Shown here: piece by piece, positions 12,371 through 23,929 of the stretch
How the letters are laid out: every line of letters begins with the position of its first letter
Position numbering within the stretch: position 1 is the stretch's first letter
NCBI GenBank assembly: GCA_001953115.1
Contig: LSSL01001360.1
Location: 1 to 31,227 of the forward strand
Source of the DNA: Smittium mucronatum
Taxonomy: Eukaryota; Kickxellomycota; Harpellomycetes; Harpellales; Legeriomycetaceae
Reading direction: 5' to 3'
DNA length: 31,227 nt
The notes under the pieces: generated by a model
The model's database searches: none
Told to the model about the DNA's origin: nothing
Seen by the model: only the letters and a program-made list of their open reading frames with translations
Translations under genes and position numbers: made by a program

Positions 12371-14179
12371 TTTTAAGAGGAAAGCAAGTCCAAAAATTGG
12401 TCAATATTGCCATAAAACCTAGCTATCAATTGAGAAAAAAACTTTATAAGCTCGGTTAAAATATTTTTATCAATTATTAGAGGAGGTGATTAAAGAATTA
12501 AAATTTTATATTTAAGCTAAAAATAAAAAAAGAGCGTGTTAAAAAAATACCTTTTCAAAAATAGATTAGTTGGATACTAGATTTTTCCTCAGTCCTGGGA
12601 ATATCTTTACTCCGCAGTTTCGTTTTTTTAAGGTAGCAAGTAAATTTAATTCCAACTAATAAGAGGAAGAATAAATCAATATAAAGATAATATAGCACTA
12701 GGAACAAATTATGATAAAAATAGTTATAATTACTTTGGGATTAGTAGCAAAAAGCAGGTTTAAAAGTGAAAAAAAAGGGAGAAATATTATTGGTACTGAG
12801 GCATGGAGCTCCTACCTAATCACGGTTATATAAACAGATTCTAGAGGAAATTTTAAGCCCAATTATCTATTTAATAACAATTCAGATGCCAGAGATATCT
12901 GAAAAAGGTATCATAACTATTCTCTGACGAAAAAAGTAGAATTAAATTGTATCTATAGTTTACCAGTGTGGGACCTCTTTAATTGTTAAAATTTTACATA
13001 AAATAAAATAAAAAGCCATTTTTATCTTTCTTCATAATGCTCGTGTGTTTCTAAACCAAATTAAACTAAAAACAATAAGCTATTACAAGATTAAATATCG
13101 AATAGTTTTTTATCATATTAAGCTATGGATATGAGTCATAGAAATTGAATAATTTTAATATCACAAAAATTTGAGTGTGATCTAAAAAGCTGTATAAAAT
13201 ATGCAAAATCAACCAATCAAAAAATCCCACCCCACTTTCTAACTAATAAATATCAAAATTTTGTATTGAGTTATATTAAAATGCTTCGGTAGTCATGGGT
13301 CATGGAATTTCCAAAAGTTTACTTAAATTCGCGATGCTTTTGAAGCTCCATTTCTTATAAAAGAAAGCCGAAGGTGTTAAATTATAAATTAAAACCCAAA
13401 TGAAGGAAGATAAATGTTTAATTAGAAGATAAGACTCTTTAAAGAAATTTTTGAGAAAGTCTAGGGCCCAAAAATAATTAATAACACCTGTTATTTGAAA
13501 ATATCAAAGGTGTAATTTTACAAAGTTTTATACATGATATGAATTTTCGCGATCAAATATTTTATAAGCCAATTGAAAATAATGTGAATATAGTAATAGA
13601 GGTAGCAGTAATCAGATAACATGGGACAAATGCCGCCCATTAGTCAAATGATCGCACAATTATCTTAATCTTGCACACAGTTCGTAAAAATGAAGCCAAA
13701 AAGGCTTGTAAGTCATTTTATAATGTTTTTTACATGTTCTGCTGAACAAAAGATAACTTGACAGACCCAAGTAGTTCAGGAAACGATTTAATTTTCGGTA
13801 AAATCAGATAATAAAATCAATAATATCTTTATAAGAAGAGATATTATAATTTTTAACAGTTCTATATAAGTTCGCTTCTTAAAAATTTGAAATTAGGTTT
13901 TGGCAGCACATAAGTTTTTATCCTATAAGAAAATATCATATAAGCGAAGCTAAACATCTCTGATATACCTATTAAGATTGCCCAAGCCCAAAACAGAGTT
14001 CTGCAGAATCATACAGGGATAGTTAAGATGATAATAAATATGAAATCCCTCTCACTAGGTTACAAACATAAAGTGGGTACAGCTGATATTTGCGTTAGGT
14101 TTCCACCTAAAAAATTCTATTTTAAATTATAAGAGTGTTTAGATAATTACCTAAATATGCTCGATGCTTAATTTAGTTA
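12371..14179 (+). other. Degenerate 5' part of the retroelement relic, unreadable
   Basis: GC is higher than in the desert to the left, and G/C-containing words resemble decayed coding sequence. All frames are full of stops. A short frame at about 13,621 reads MGQMPPISQMIAQLS and might be a gag start, but I could not confirm it. No LTR pair was found. Confidence 0.35.
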
Positions 14180-15320
14180 TATACTGCTGAAATTGGGGAC
14201 GATGTGACTCAAAGTATATTCAGAGAATATCTTGGAGGAGAATAACTTTATATTTCTAAACCAATTTTTAGCGCTATATCTAGGTTTGTGAAATATTATT
14301 CATAGAATTGGATGAATTTTCGGCGAATAGGAGAAGCTAAAAAATGACTAAAGAGAACAGAATACAATTAAAATATACTAAGATGAATTTTTAATCGTCT
14401 TTTCCAAAATATCCATATCTTCAAAGCTGCGAAAATAAAATTAGTCTCAGAGAATGTAACCGAGGCATTAAAAACTGTTAAAAAGTCGATAGTAACATAT
14501 TCATAAATAAATACAAGTAAAATTTCGACAAAATTATAAATTTATTTATTATAAAGAAACTACGGGAAAAAAAATCGGAGAATCGTATCCAGGGATCTCC
14601 AGAAAACAAGGTAATATCCAAAGAAACACAAAAATCATCTTTCTTTCTTACTAAAAAATATTATGTTTCTAACAATAGAAAATTTAAATCTAAGATTATC
14701 TGTTTCAAGTTCTCTAGATTAGTGTAGTAAAATATAAATTGTAATCCGTAATGGTCCTCCGAAAAATCCCAGGCTCCAAGAAACCAAAATACAGAAATAA
14801 GAAGTAGCATAGAGAGTAGAACATCTTTTGGTAAAAAAAATTACAGGAAATAATTTAAAGTGTATAATATAAACTATACACCGGTCCCAATAAGGAAAAT
14901 ATGTGGAAAATGTCCTAGTTTATATCTGGCAGACGTCGGAATAAAATAATAAAATATCCTAATGGTCACTGTGATAAAGAGTAAACCAGAAATTGAAAGA
15001 AACTTTTCAAAGTAATAATACCGCAGTAGTGCAAAAATAAAAATTATATCTAAATATTCGGTTCAGAAGATAAATATAGGCCCAATAAAGGAATCTCAAA
15101 CTCGCAAGTTTCAAGAGAATTGGATCGGACAGGCTACTGAGCTAATATAAATCGTTTTGTTTAAATTTTAGGCTTAATTTTTTTTTTTGTTTATAAGTTT
15201 TATATAGAATACAATGGGGAGTTTTTTTTAAATAGAACTCGGTATTATCACAGCAATGTGAGCAGAAATACCATTTTAAACTGATTAATGGCTTCCTAAC
15301 AATGTGTTAAAACTCATAAA

Positions 15321-15584
15321 ATGCCTTTAATAATAGAGAGGAAGCCCACGCAAACCATTAATAAAATAAAATCCTGTGGAAAATATGAAGTTAGAATGTA
15401 TACATGTGATTTAGTTGTTACAGTAAATAGCGATCTAAACACTAAACAAAAGACCGAAATGGTAGAAATATTACATTATTTTCATGGATGTTTTTCGAAG
15501 GAGTTAAAAAAATTTCATGGAGAAACAATAGGAACGTGTATAGTAAAAATACTAGGAAAGACGGTAGTGAGAATTAAATCTTAG
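15321..15584 (+). pseudogene. Retroelement pol fragment: protease-RT linker
   Basis: An open frame of 87 codons from ATG to TAG. Residues around 47-75 (MVEILHYFHGCFSKELKKF, then HGETIGTCIVKIL) match the pattern before the RT fingers of Ty3/gypsy pol. There a helical segment of the type L-x-x-F-x-D-C-F is followed by a strand and then the K-P-Y-R box. It lies directly upstream of readable RT blocks on the same strand, which supports the call. The first 40 residues are not assignable. It is a fragment that happens to remain open, not a separate gene. Confidence 0.5.
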
Positions 15585-16150
15585 AAAATTGCAAATAATC
15601 TTCAATAAGAAAATTACAATCGAAAAACATGATTTTTTTTTTTACCTTCAAAGAATTCATATGACTCCCCTTTATTCGTAATCTGAAGGGGGAAAAAAAG
15701 GAATTTTTTTTTTGTGTTATAGAAAATCGAATTCCTTTTCAAAGAAGAATTCATAACTACTCTCAAACATGGTTGAGATTTTTAGTGGAATAAAGGTTAT
15801 TTTATTTTTTCACTCTCGAAGCTCTACCCAGTTACAGAAAAATGACTCTGGAAAGGGAAACTTAAGAACTCATAGCATCTCCACTTGATCAGAGTTAGAG
15901 CTTTTCCTGTTATAAAATCATGACATTTTGCTTAAAAAATGTCTCTTCCAATATATAATAATAATTTAGGGTATAATTAACTATTTTTATGTAATAGCTT
16001 GCTTACATTTATTGGTGAAATTATAATATTCAGAGATGCATGTAATTATCACATCAAAAACATCAAATAAATACTTCAGGGATTATTAGAAGCGATAATT
16101 AAGCTAAATATTGAAAAAAAAAATCATATTCTGAAATATTAAACTATGTT
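15585..16150 (+). pseudogene. Reverse transcriptase remnant (YxDD replaced by FIGE)
   Basis: Several RT blocks are readable across frame changes. NMVEIFSGIK (from about 15,766) resembles the block before the first catalytic strand. FFTLEALPSYRK (from 15,806) matches F-T-L-D-A-L-S-G-Y-W, with the first catalytic Asp now Glu. IMTFCLKNVSSN (15,917-15,952) matches M-P-F-G-L-x-N-A-P. FIGEIIIF (from 16,008) is the YxDD box with both Asp codons changed (GGT and GAA). It is followed in frame by HIKNIK, a stop, then LLEAIIKLNIEK, a typical palm-connection helix. At least three frames are needed and stops occur throughout. The protein cannot be active. Confidence 0.8.
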
Positions 16151-16389
16151 ATCTGGGATAAATATTCAAAGATAATATTGTATCACTAGATTCTTTAAAA
16201 ATATCTATAATATAAAAGATAAAAGAGCCAAAATACAAATTAGAATTGATAATTATACTTGTTTTAGTACTATATTACCTAAATCCAATAATAGTCCTTT
16301 ATAATCGCAAATACACTGAATTGATTTCTGAATAAGGATGAAACATTCGTTTTTTTTCCTGATAAATAACTTCGCCTAATTATTCAAAA

Positions 16390-16806
16390 GAAATACCAAT
16401 AATTCACCGCCCTTAGGATATCCAGACCGAGATAATGATTTCATTTTAATAAATCACTCATCCAAAAACTAGCTGGGTGAAATATTAACAAAAGGAACAG
16501 AGATCTGAGACTGTATAATAGGTATTTCAAGAATAAATTTGTTATTTGCGGAGAAAATTTTCGCAATTAGTCATTTAAAGGGTCTTGCGGTTTTATGTGC
16601 GATAGAGTTCTACCAATATTATTTATATGAGAAAAAAAAGATAATAATGAATGTCGAAAACTAAGTAATTTTTTTTTTCAAACTGTCTGATTTGTCAAAA
16701 TTTGGAGCGCTGTATGGCGAAGCTCAGCAACTATGGATTCAAAATTAGATTCAAATATAGGAATAAAAACAATTATGACCTTTTTAACCGTTTTAATTGT
16801 TACTAG
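16390..16806 (+). pseudogene. RNase H domain remnant
   Basis: One frame from about 16,390 to 16,670 reads GYPDRDNDFILINHSSKN, a TAG, LGEILTKGTEI, a TGA, then FAISHLKGLAVLCAIEFYQY. This follows the Ty3/gypsy RNase H pattern D-F-I-L-I-T-D-A-S...G-A-I-L-T-Q...H-L-E-x-L-A-V. The first catalytic Asp (of T-D-A-S) is His. After a frameshift, 16,702-16,806 reads LSNYGFKIRFKYRNKNN, matching the domain's last strand and the pre-LSR linker. Preservation is striking beside the ruined RT. Downstream integrase was not found. Confidence 0.82.
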
Positions 16807-16973
16807 ATACATCAAGAGATAGAAAACGTACTTCACATTAGCAAAAGGGAATAATTGGTTCTAAAAAATAAGACATTTGGTGCGAAAAACGCGTTGCAAA
16901 CTGAAGAGCAAACAGATTTAGCCTAACAGATCAGGTGTGAAGGAGCAATTTCGTATTATAAAACGGGAAAGGA

Positions 16974-17168
16974 ATGAGAAAATTTTCCCCCACATCACGG
17001 GTTAGGGATGGAGTTCAGAATATACATAATAGAAAGCGTCAAAATGATGACAAGACTTGCATAAAATTTACGAAAGATTACCATATACCCAAATCAATTT
17101 ATATAATAAAAGATATTTTAAACATGCCTGGATTATTACAAGCAATAGATTGGGTGTTAAAAATCTGA
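16974..17168 (+). other. Unidentified open frame downstream of RNase H
   Basis: A 64-codon ATG frame beginning MRKFSPTSRVRDG and ending LLQAIDWVLKI. Its position fits the spacer or zinc-finger part of integrase in the relic, but I see no H-x3-H or C-x2-C pair. Composition matches the relic rather than the desert to its right. It could be part of the relic's pol read in a wrong frame. Confidence 0.2.
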
Positions 17169-18180
17169 TAATTATATTGAATACCTGGTTAAATCGTTAA
17201 AACCCCGATTGAATAAATCATTTTCTGACATTTTAATTCATATCTGGCCAATTTGGAATTGCTACCGTCCAATAATTTGGAATTTTAAAAAGAAATCTGA
17301 CATATTTTAAGAACCTGATTTAGTATTGAATTGTAAAAATAAAAAGATTGCTGTGTAAATAAACCAATTTAAATGATAGAAAAAATGCCGTTGATATGGG
17401 GTTGAAAATGGAAGTATTTATAAAAATTCTAATCTCAAACTTTTAAAATAGCTTAAAACCAGAATAACAATTCTTCATTTTTTATATCAAATTTTTTTCC
17501 AAGTGGCATAAGGTAATAACTTATAGATTAATACAATTTAAACCTTAATTGTTCTTAAATTATGATTCATAACTTGTATATATACACAAAAATAATTTAG
17601 GGTAATGTTGAAATCGAGGCTCGAAACTTTCATACGATAAAATAAATAATAAAAAAAGTTAAAATTAAGCCCAATTACTCAATTTTTCAAATCTTAATGG
17701 TTATATCATCAAAATCGATAAATTATAATCAATTTCAAGATTATAAGAAATAATACGCCATGTTTTTTATAATCTTATGTTTAAAAGATGAAGTTAATTA
17801 GCAAAATTAATTTATTAAATATAATTTAAATTTCAAATTATTTTTTCCTCTTCTGCATAAGTTAATTTTTAATTTTTTGATTTTATTTAATAAATATTCT
17901 ACAACTTTTTTAAAAAAATAAAAAAATAAAATTTGGCTCACGATTGAAATTTTCAAGGTTACACGGATTATTAATTATCACAAAGGTGGTCAAAGGAATT
18001 TTTATTTATTTGAATGAAACAAATTTATTTAAAAGTTTAAATTAACAATGCTTTAGAATGTCTAAAAAGAGTATATACTCAAAGAAGAAATTTTCTTGAA
18101 AAATCTCGGTCTTACTGCTTTCTTCATTTTTGAAATTAACGTTATGCTCAAAACATATATTATTTTTATATCCACTAAAA
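17169..18180. other. AT-rich gene-empty gap
   Basis: Background AT-rich sequence between the retroelement relic and the MULE relic. No coding block or terminal inverted repeat was recognised. Confidence 0.5.
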
Positions 18181-19610
18181 AATAGTATACATGACTGAAA
18201 TTTCTGGATTTTAAAAACTCTTTGCAAGAGCAATAAATGCCCTTCTATGAAACGCTGTTTTTTTTTAATACGAGAACAAAGTCACCAAAAAATTGTATAA
18301 ACGAATAGAAATTATCAAAATCAAGAATATTGAGCTTTTTAGATATCATTTCAATTGTTCTTTTCCAATCATAGATTGTGAAGCACAATATACATAAAAT
18401 TCATATTTTATGCCTATTTCGCTTTAAAAAAAGCTCTGTGTTCTCTCCTCAAGAGCTTATTGTAATTTATTTCATCGAATTTCGGAGTGTATGGATTTTA
18501 ATATCCCTTTAATATTTTTTTCGATAAACCTATAAATTAAATTATATTTGAGGCACTATATCTTAATAATTTCTGCTTTATAGTTCTGTTAAATCTTTCT
18601 AGTTCATTTTTTGTCGAGGGCCCGAAGACTGATGACGCTCTTACCGATTATTGTTTTTTTCGAAGCATTTTTTCGATATTTTTTCTATTAAGCTATTCAT
18701 GAAGTTGAAATTACCCCACTTTATTTTGAATAAAAATTTGGACTTTTCAAATTAATCGTCATATACCAATAACTGCACATTACATATATCCTTGTAAATT
18801 AATACAATAATCGACTATTGTTCTTTTCCTATTAAATAATTTATGTTTTTGCTGAAATGGAACCAAAAATTTATCCTTTTTAATTTAATTTGGGGCTCTT
18901 CCATCTCTTTTGTTATTTGATAGGTCAAATCCGCTACTAAGCCATCTAATTTCAAAACAAATCCAAATTTCATAGCTTCCTCAAAAATTAAATTAAACAC
19001 CCAAAGATAATTTTTGATATCATCCCTAATCACCGCAGAAATTTCAATCGGGAAAAAAGACTGGTTGTTGTCAGCTATTCCAAAGATCATAGCAGCGAAA
19101 CCACATTTAATCAATTTAAATGTGGAGTCAATATGAATATTTGAATCCATTGAAGGAATTTTGATCTTTTTTTTGAATTTATCAAGAATTTTATGTCCCC
19201 AGGTTCTAAAGAATATCCTGCGACATATTTTTGTGAAGCTCTAAATAAATTTCCCACATTTCCACACTCATTTTCCAACATCTTTGTCGTTATCAAATTG
19301 TTTTTTTCAATTTTCCTATTGCAATTGTTTCGTGTAGAATAAATAAAATACAAATCTACTATTATAATTTCAGATTCCAGCTTCTATTTTATTTGGTAAG
19401 GGCTAAATCAATCTTTAGTTTGGGAGTCTATCTTGCTTCCACTTTCTTTTTCCTTAAATTAAAAGCAATTATTTGCGTGTTGAGTTTTATAATATTGTCT
19501 AGAAATAGGGTTATAATACTCGTCAATTCTCAGATCACATTGGCATTAGCAGATATTTTTATTAACGCAAAAATAAACTGCGGATTTATACTTCTTGAAT
19601 AATTTTGAGT
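18181..19610 (-). pseudogene. Mutator-like (MULE) transposase relic
   Basis: MULE transposases cut and paste DNA with a DDE RNase H-fold core. Read on the minus strand, the blocks come in family order. Near 19,570-19,465 a Cys/His segment has Cys codons at 19,567, 19,549, 19,543 and 19,537, then His 19,477 and Cys 19,465, like a FLYWCH/WRKY-type N-terminal finger. The core is open at 18815-19150: IHIDSTFKLIKCGF with Asp at 19,127-19,129, GIADNNQSFFPIEI, and GLVADLTYQIT with Asp at 18,929-18,931. FGPSTKNELERFNRTIK (18,579-18,626) supplies the T-N-x-x-x-E-x-x-N-type block. CSCKEFLKSRNFSH (18,191-18,232) is a SWIM-like finger whose third Cys is Phe. Stops and frame changes separate the blocks. 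No terminal inverted repeats were found. Confidence 0.82.
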
Positions 19611-20751
19611 AACATAATCTCATTTTTCTCATTTTGATTTCAATCTCGGAATGTTCAAAAAAGATCCAGTTTTTCTTTGGCTTGTTCATTTTTTAAATTT
19701 TAATGGAAGGAATTTGAATTATTTTTGGATTTTTTAGGTATTATATATATTTTTTGACAGTGCTATTGATTATATAATACCCATTTAAAAATTTGAATTA
19801 TAAATATACTATTATTTTGTATCTTATTGAGAATTCGCATATAGAAAATACCTACTTTATTTTAAATAATATTATACGGCAACAATGTTTTTAAAGTTAG
19901 CATAAATTATATTTTTTGTTTAATAAACAAACAAACAAATACGCGAAGTTCCATTGGTATGTTTAATATTTTTTATTGTCAGCACATTGCTTAAATTGTC
20001 AGATTTATAAGCTTAAGGTGCCGAAAATATCTATTACGTAAATAAAATTTCATAAATTCTTTTTATTTGTCAAAAATATGATTTATGTGTCATTATTTGA
20101 ATTGTTTTGTAATATTTATATGATATTACCACATTTATAATAGGATTATACCTAAAATATACACTTCAAGACTGCAGTAAACCCCCAAAAAGCTCAGGAA
20201 ACAATTTTTTTTGGATGAATATCACCACCATAAAGAGAGGGGATTATTGTATGAATAATGCAGAAAAAAATAACATCCAATGAATAGGATATATATAAAT
20301 CTTTAATATATTTTTCCTTCCAATGATTTTTGGTATTAAAGAATCATATCAGCAAATTAGCGATTATATTAATTTAACTAATTTTATTTTTATTATATTT
20401 CTATGTAAAAAAAATGGGGGGGTCTTTTTTGATTTCTAATTCTAAAATATTTTGAATGAAATAAATATAAAAAAACATTGAAATTGAAGAATGATAAAAA
20501 AGATTCGTTTTTTTAAAAATCTTTAGTAATAAACAACCTATTCCCTGTCGGATCACTCCAATATGCGTTTCATATATTATTATTATTATTGGTTTTTTTT
20601 GCATAAAAAAAAAATCGAAGCAGTACAAGTTACTTCAACTGGTACAGCCAAAAATCACTCTGGTATGCCGAATTTCCATAAATTTACGTTTTTTATACGA
20701 TTTTACGCTTAATTTCATCATATTGGTTAGTTTTTAACGTTAAAATCAACC
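19611..20751. other. AT-rich gene-empty gap
   Basis: Low-complexity sequence between the MULE relic and the left LTR. The frame at 20401-20628 (minus) is hydrophobic low complexity spanning a G7 tract and is not called. Terminal repeats of the MULE should lie in this interval or the one at 17,169-18,180, but I could not match them. Confidence 0.5.
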
Positions 20752-21104
20752 TGTTGGCCGGGTGGTCGCTTTAGAAAAAACCTTTGTTTGGGTTTGTTCT
20801 AAGTAAAATAATTGATGGAGGACCCTTTAATTAGGTCCTTCGTTCGCTGCATTTATTAAAAATATGGAAATGTATGCTAAAACTATTGATCTCAATCATA
20901 AAAATAGAACGGGGATTCACTTTTTTGTGAATCCCATAAATTTAGCTATGTAAATTTAATAGCAGCTAGAAAATTAAATTTAAAAAATAATATACAATAA
21001 GGCAATTAAACAAAAAAAAACTCGTGGATAAATTTTGAGTTATCTTATTATCGATTATAGATCCTAGTTGGATAGATCAAGAAAAATATCCATACATATA
21101 ATAG
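20752..21104 (-). repeat. 3' LTR of the minus-strand element
   Basis: It aligns with 25,969-26,324 at a nearly constant offset of 5,220. Over 284 columns (20,821-21,104) I count 55 mismatches, about 81% identity. The longest identical run is 28 bases (20,844-20,871), containing TTTATT, which is AATAAA on the transcribed strand and a possible poly-A signal. The left edge is placed at TGTTGG by analogy with TG...CA ends. An alternative start at about 20,770 is possible. The copy holds a perfect 9-bp hairpin at 20,912-20,935. Confidence 0.88.
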
Positions 21105-21373
21105 AACCCCTTCTTAAAGATATATTCAGAATCTAATGTGTTTATTTGTCCGAATCTCTGCAGTTTTGATTTTAATTTATTGGAGAAAAACTCTAGAATC
21201 ATCCTATCCGCTTCTCTATACAGCTTTAATTTGTCCCCTTGAGCTATATATAATCCTCCAGATGAATATATTATTGTGAAAGAACATTTTCTACCGGGTT
21301 TCTTTACCGTAAATGGTCCTTCCCATGTTGAGGAAATCTTGAATTTGGCACATATTTGTGTCTCAGCACCCAT
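21077..21373 (-). pseudogene. Integrase C-terminal (GPY/F-type) domain, reading into the LTR
   Basis: A frame of 98 codons on the minus strand, open from 21,373 and ending at 21,077 inside the 3' LTR. Residues 9-20 read AKFKISSTWEGP, followed by FTVKKPGR and then GDKLKLYR at about 46-53. This is the GPY/F module of Ty3/gypsy integrases (K-F-x-x-x-W-E-G-P-Y/F, then a G-D-x-L-K-x-Y strand), which binds DNA or aids multimerisation. It is the last domain of pol, and the ORF overlapping the purine tract and LTR edge is normal for compact elements. The upstream frame is broken, so it is a remnant. Confidence 0.85.
21107..21115 (-). promoter_or_regulatory. Polypurine tract (plus-strand primer site)
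   Basis: CCCCTTCTT on the plus strand reads AAGAAGGGG on the element strand, a few bases before the 3' LTR edge. This is where plus-strand DNA synthesis is primed in LTR retroelements. The matching position next to the 5' LTR copy lacks it, as expected. Confidence 0.65.
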
Positions 21374-21499
21374 TCTCTTATTTTGAATTGATATCGTGTT
21401 ACTTTGGTATTGTGATCGTTATAGCTTCCTTTTGTTCTTGATTTTGTTCCTATATCCCAGTATTTAAGAAAGTGATACCATTACTATGTTCTAATTTAC

Positions 21500-22440
21500 A
21501 CCCAAAGAAGTTTCAGGTGTAGTCAGTGAGCTTGGAAGGGTTACACTTTGACCTTATAACACCTAATCTGGACTTAAACCTACAGATTTGATCTTAATTT
21601 ATATTATTGTTAGAAGAGCCTTCCATATATAACAATTCCAGTCTAACTCATTATCAGAGCTTATTTTTAAAAAAGCCTCTTTTAATTTTTATTAAGTTTT
21701 TCCACCTTTCCGTTTGATTGAGGTTGATGGTTTATATTTGGGTGTATTTTATGTTTAATTTTTAATTTTTAATAAAATTCTAATGCCGAATCACTTAAGA
21801 AATCCGATCCTCGATCTGTTATTATTTTTTAAGTTAATCCATATGTCTGTAAAATATCTGTTAATAGAAAGTTAATTGTATTCGTTGATATAATTTCGGT
21901 ATAGCGAGAGCTATAGGCCACTTAATACAATAGACAATTGCAGTAAGAATATAGTGACTATCCTCACTTTTTATTTGGCTAGTTGGATCAACAGAGCCAA
22001 TCCTTACTATCTTAAAAGGTTTAAGAGTAATTATAGGTACAAAATCTTGGGATATAATAATATTTTCACTATATCTTTAGCATGTTAAACATATATCTAT
22101 TATCTCAAGCTAATTTAAATAACCATGACTCTTATAATAAAGATTTAGTCATATTACAAATGTCGTTAATACCGTTTTGCATCTCCTCATGCACTCTTAT
22201 TACTTATTATATACTGTCATCTTCACTTAGAACTAATCTATCACCAAATTTTTAGGATTTGTATAAAGTTTGTCCTCTTTTATTTTGCGAAATCTTGATT
22301 AAATTCTAATATTCTTCCGCTGATCTTCATTTAAATCAAGTAGATACACCAACATATTTGTGCATCTTTGGGTTTTTTGGTGATTTAATCCTATACATCC
22401 CCATTAAATCATAACCCGAAAATCGTTCCTCTACATTGAT
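21500..22440 (-). pseudogene. Integrase catalytic core remnant
   Basis: Read on the minus strand, KSEDSHYILTAIVYCIKWPI (from about 21,965) matches the strand after the first catalytic Asp. The D1 position itself reads IGSVDPTSQ and may have lost its Asp. ITDRGSDFLSDSALEFY (Asp at 21,814-21,816) and INHQPQSNGKVEKLNK (Glu at 21,700-21,702) supply D2 and E. SGLSPD-like sequence with WNCYIWKALL before it continues the family pattern. Near 22,180 RVHEEMQNG resembles the N-terminal HHCC zinc finger, but its partners are not clear. Several frames and stops are needed. It joins DNA ends into the host in active relatives; here it is dead. Confidence 0.82.
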
Positions 22441-22900
22441 ATAATTTCTAATTAGATATTATTCAGGTTTTTGTGATCCTGTGCAGTGATTGAGACCAAA
22501 TTCATAGTCTCTCAAAGATTTTCTCCATCTTGTTAAAATTCATGTTAGTTCATTGGGTTTCAAGAGTTAGACTGAAGAAAATTAATCGGTTATAATTTTG
22601 AATATTTTCCCCCAAAGTTAATTTTTGGATAACTTTACCTCTAATAAAACTCAAAATATTTCCATGTTTGTTACAGAGTAATTATTCTCATGTTTTTTCA
22701 AAGTGAGGCTAACATAAGCAATAGCTCACTCTTTATTTATCTTCTAAGATACTATGACCCCTAACCTAGACCAACTAGCTTCGGTAGCCATAATAAAATT
22801 TTAATTCCAGTTTGGATGTTCCAGGATCGAAGATCTAGAAAACACGAATTTGAGCTCATTAGCTGAATTTTTTTGATTATCTCACCAATACCACTTATTT
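22441..22900 (-). pseudogene. RNase H domain remnant
   Basis: On the minus strand ILEHPNWN and a stop are followed by FIMATEASWSRLGVIVS, another stop, then AIAYVSLTLKKHENNYSVTN. This matches the Ty3/gypsy RNase H order F-x-x-x-T-D-A-S, G-A-V-L-x-Q, Y-x-S-R-x-L, E-x-N-Y-x-x-x-x-x-E. The first catalytic Asp is Glu (TEAS). The terminal RWRKSLRDYEFGLNH block is at about 22,490-22,540. At least five stops interrupt it. Confidence 0.8.
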
Positions 22901-23019
22901 CTTTTTAATAATACAACTAAAGTTTTGTCCAATTTACTGAAATATTTGGTATATCTGTGTTATTAACCTATTATACCAAGAAATTATTGCAGCTATTTAA
23001 TATTTCTAGGGTTAGATGC

Positions 23020-23700
23020 TTCTAAAATGTATTTAAAATTATACATTTTTGCTCTAATCCCGTTAGCAGTAATATTATGGCCTAAGTAGTTCGACTCATA
23101 TTTATTAAACACACATTTATTCCTTTTTATCTTTATATTTGACTTCTTATAAGCTCAAATATTTCTTTGAAATAGATTAGGTGCTCTTCTTTTGACTTTT
23201 AATAAGTTATAAAATTGTCTATGAAAACCTTTGTGAAATTCTATAGTTCTGGATTCAGTATTTCTTGCATAAATATCTGAAAAGTGGGTGGATGTTAGTT
23301 AAGCTAAAGGAATAACATGATAAGAAAATAATCCGCCAAAATGATAGCTAAATTCTATCTTTATCTTGTCGATTGGTTACATTTCAACTTTGTTAAATAA
23401 ATTTTTAGCATCCAGAGAGCTGAATATATTTCCCCTGAGTGTGCATCAAATATTTCATCGACCCTTGGACGTGGATAATTGCCCCGCTTAGTAATTGAGT
23501 TCAGTTTTAAGTAATCTGGACATATTTTTATTGAAACTTTTTTTTTAACTGCGACTATTGATGCAAAATAGTCGGATTTAAAATTTTCAATTATTTTCTT
23601 GCTCTCCATCTGTATAAGTTCTTCCCTAACTTTATCTTTCACGAGATGAAGTATCCTATATGGGTACACTCTAATCGTTTTCTCGTCCCCAGTGTCTATC
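23020..23700 (-). pseudogene. Reverse transcriptase remnant (YxDD replaced by FIDN)
   Basis: The fingers are open at 23361-23669 (102 codons). YPYRILHLVKDKVREELIQM is the entry block, followed by IVAVKKKVSIKICPDYLKLN and YPRPRVDEIFDA, matching V-x-x-x-K-K-D-G-x-x-R-x-C-x-D-Y-x-x-L-N. After a frameshift the palm reads VFIDNFITY, a stop, KSKEEH. The catalytic box is FIDN at 23,214-23,225, with the second Asp now Asn. NKCVFNKYESNYLGHNITAN follows. The MPFGLTNAP block is badly damaged. This would have copied the element RNA into DNA. Confidence 0.9.
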
Positions 23701-23929
23701 TTGTATCTTAATGTGTCAGTTTAGGCTAGATATGAGAGATCTTTTTCGAATATATCTTCATATTGGCTTAGTATATTTTTAAATTTTTAGCCATAATCAC
23801 TATTAAAAGAACCGATCTTTTCTACGATTCAGATACCTAATACCTCTGTGTCACCATGTATCTTTTTTTTTGGTTGAATTTATACATATATTAAGTACTA
23901 TATATGTGTTATACACTTCTACTTTTAAA

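Larger units (their letters stand above)
14180..16806 (+). mobile_element. Ancient Ty3/gypsy LTR retrotransposon relic (core)
   Basis: Short blocks of a Ty3/gypsy polyprotein appear in the correct order on the plus strand, separated by stops and frame changes. They are a possible gag patch (FREYLGGE at about 14,220), a possible damaged zinc knuckle starting CGKC at 14,902, the protease-RT linker, RT, and RNase H. The core order gag, RT, RNase H is that of Ty3/gypsy. No integrase was recognised downstream, so the 3' end is either deleted or too decayed. The outer limits are not defined; the element may extend from about 12,300 to 17,170. This is the most decayed of the three copies. Confidence 0.75.

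Noticed and set aside
19393..19602. Plus-strand 69-codon hydrophobic open frame
   Set aside because: The opposite strand carries the Cys/His finger of the MULE transposase; the hydrophobic frame is its complement.
20401..20628. Minus-strand 75-codon frame rich in Ile, Phe and Tyr
   Set aside because: Low complexity, spans poly-A and a G7 run, and has no motif.
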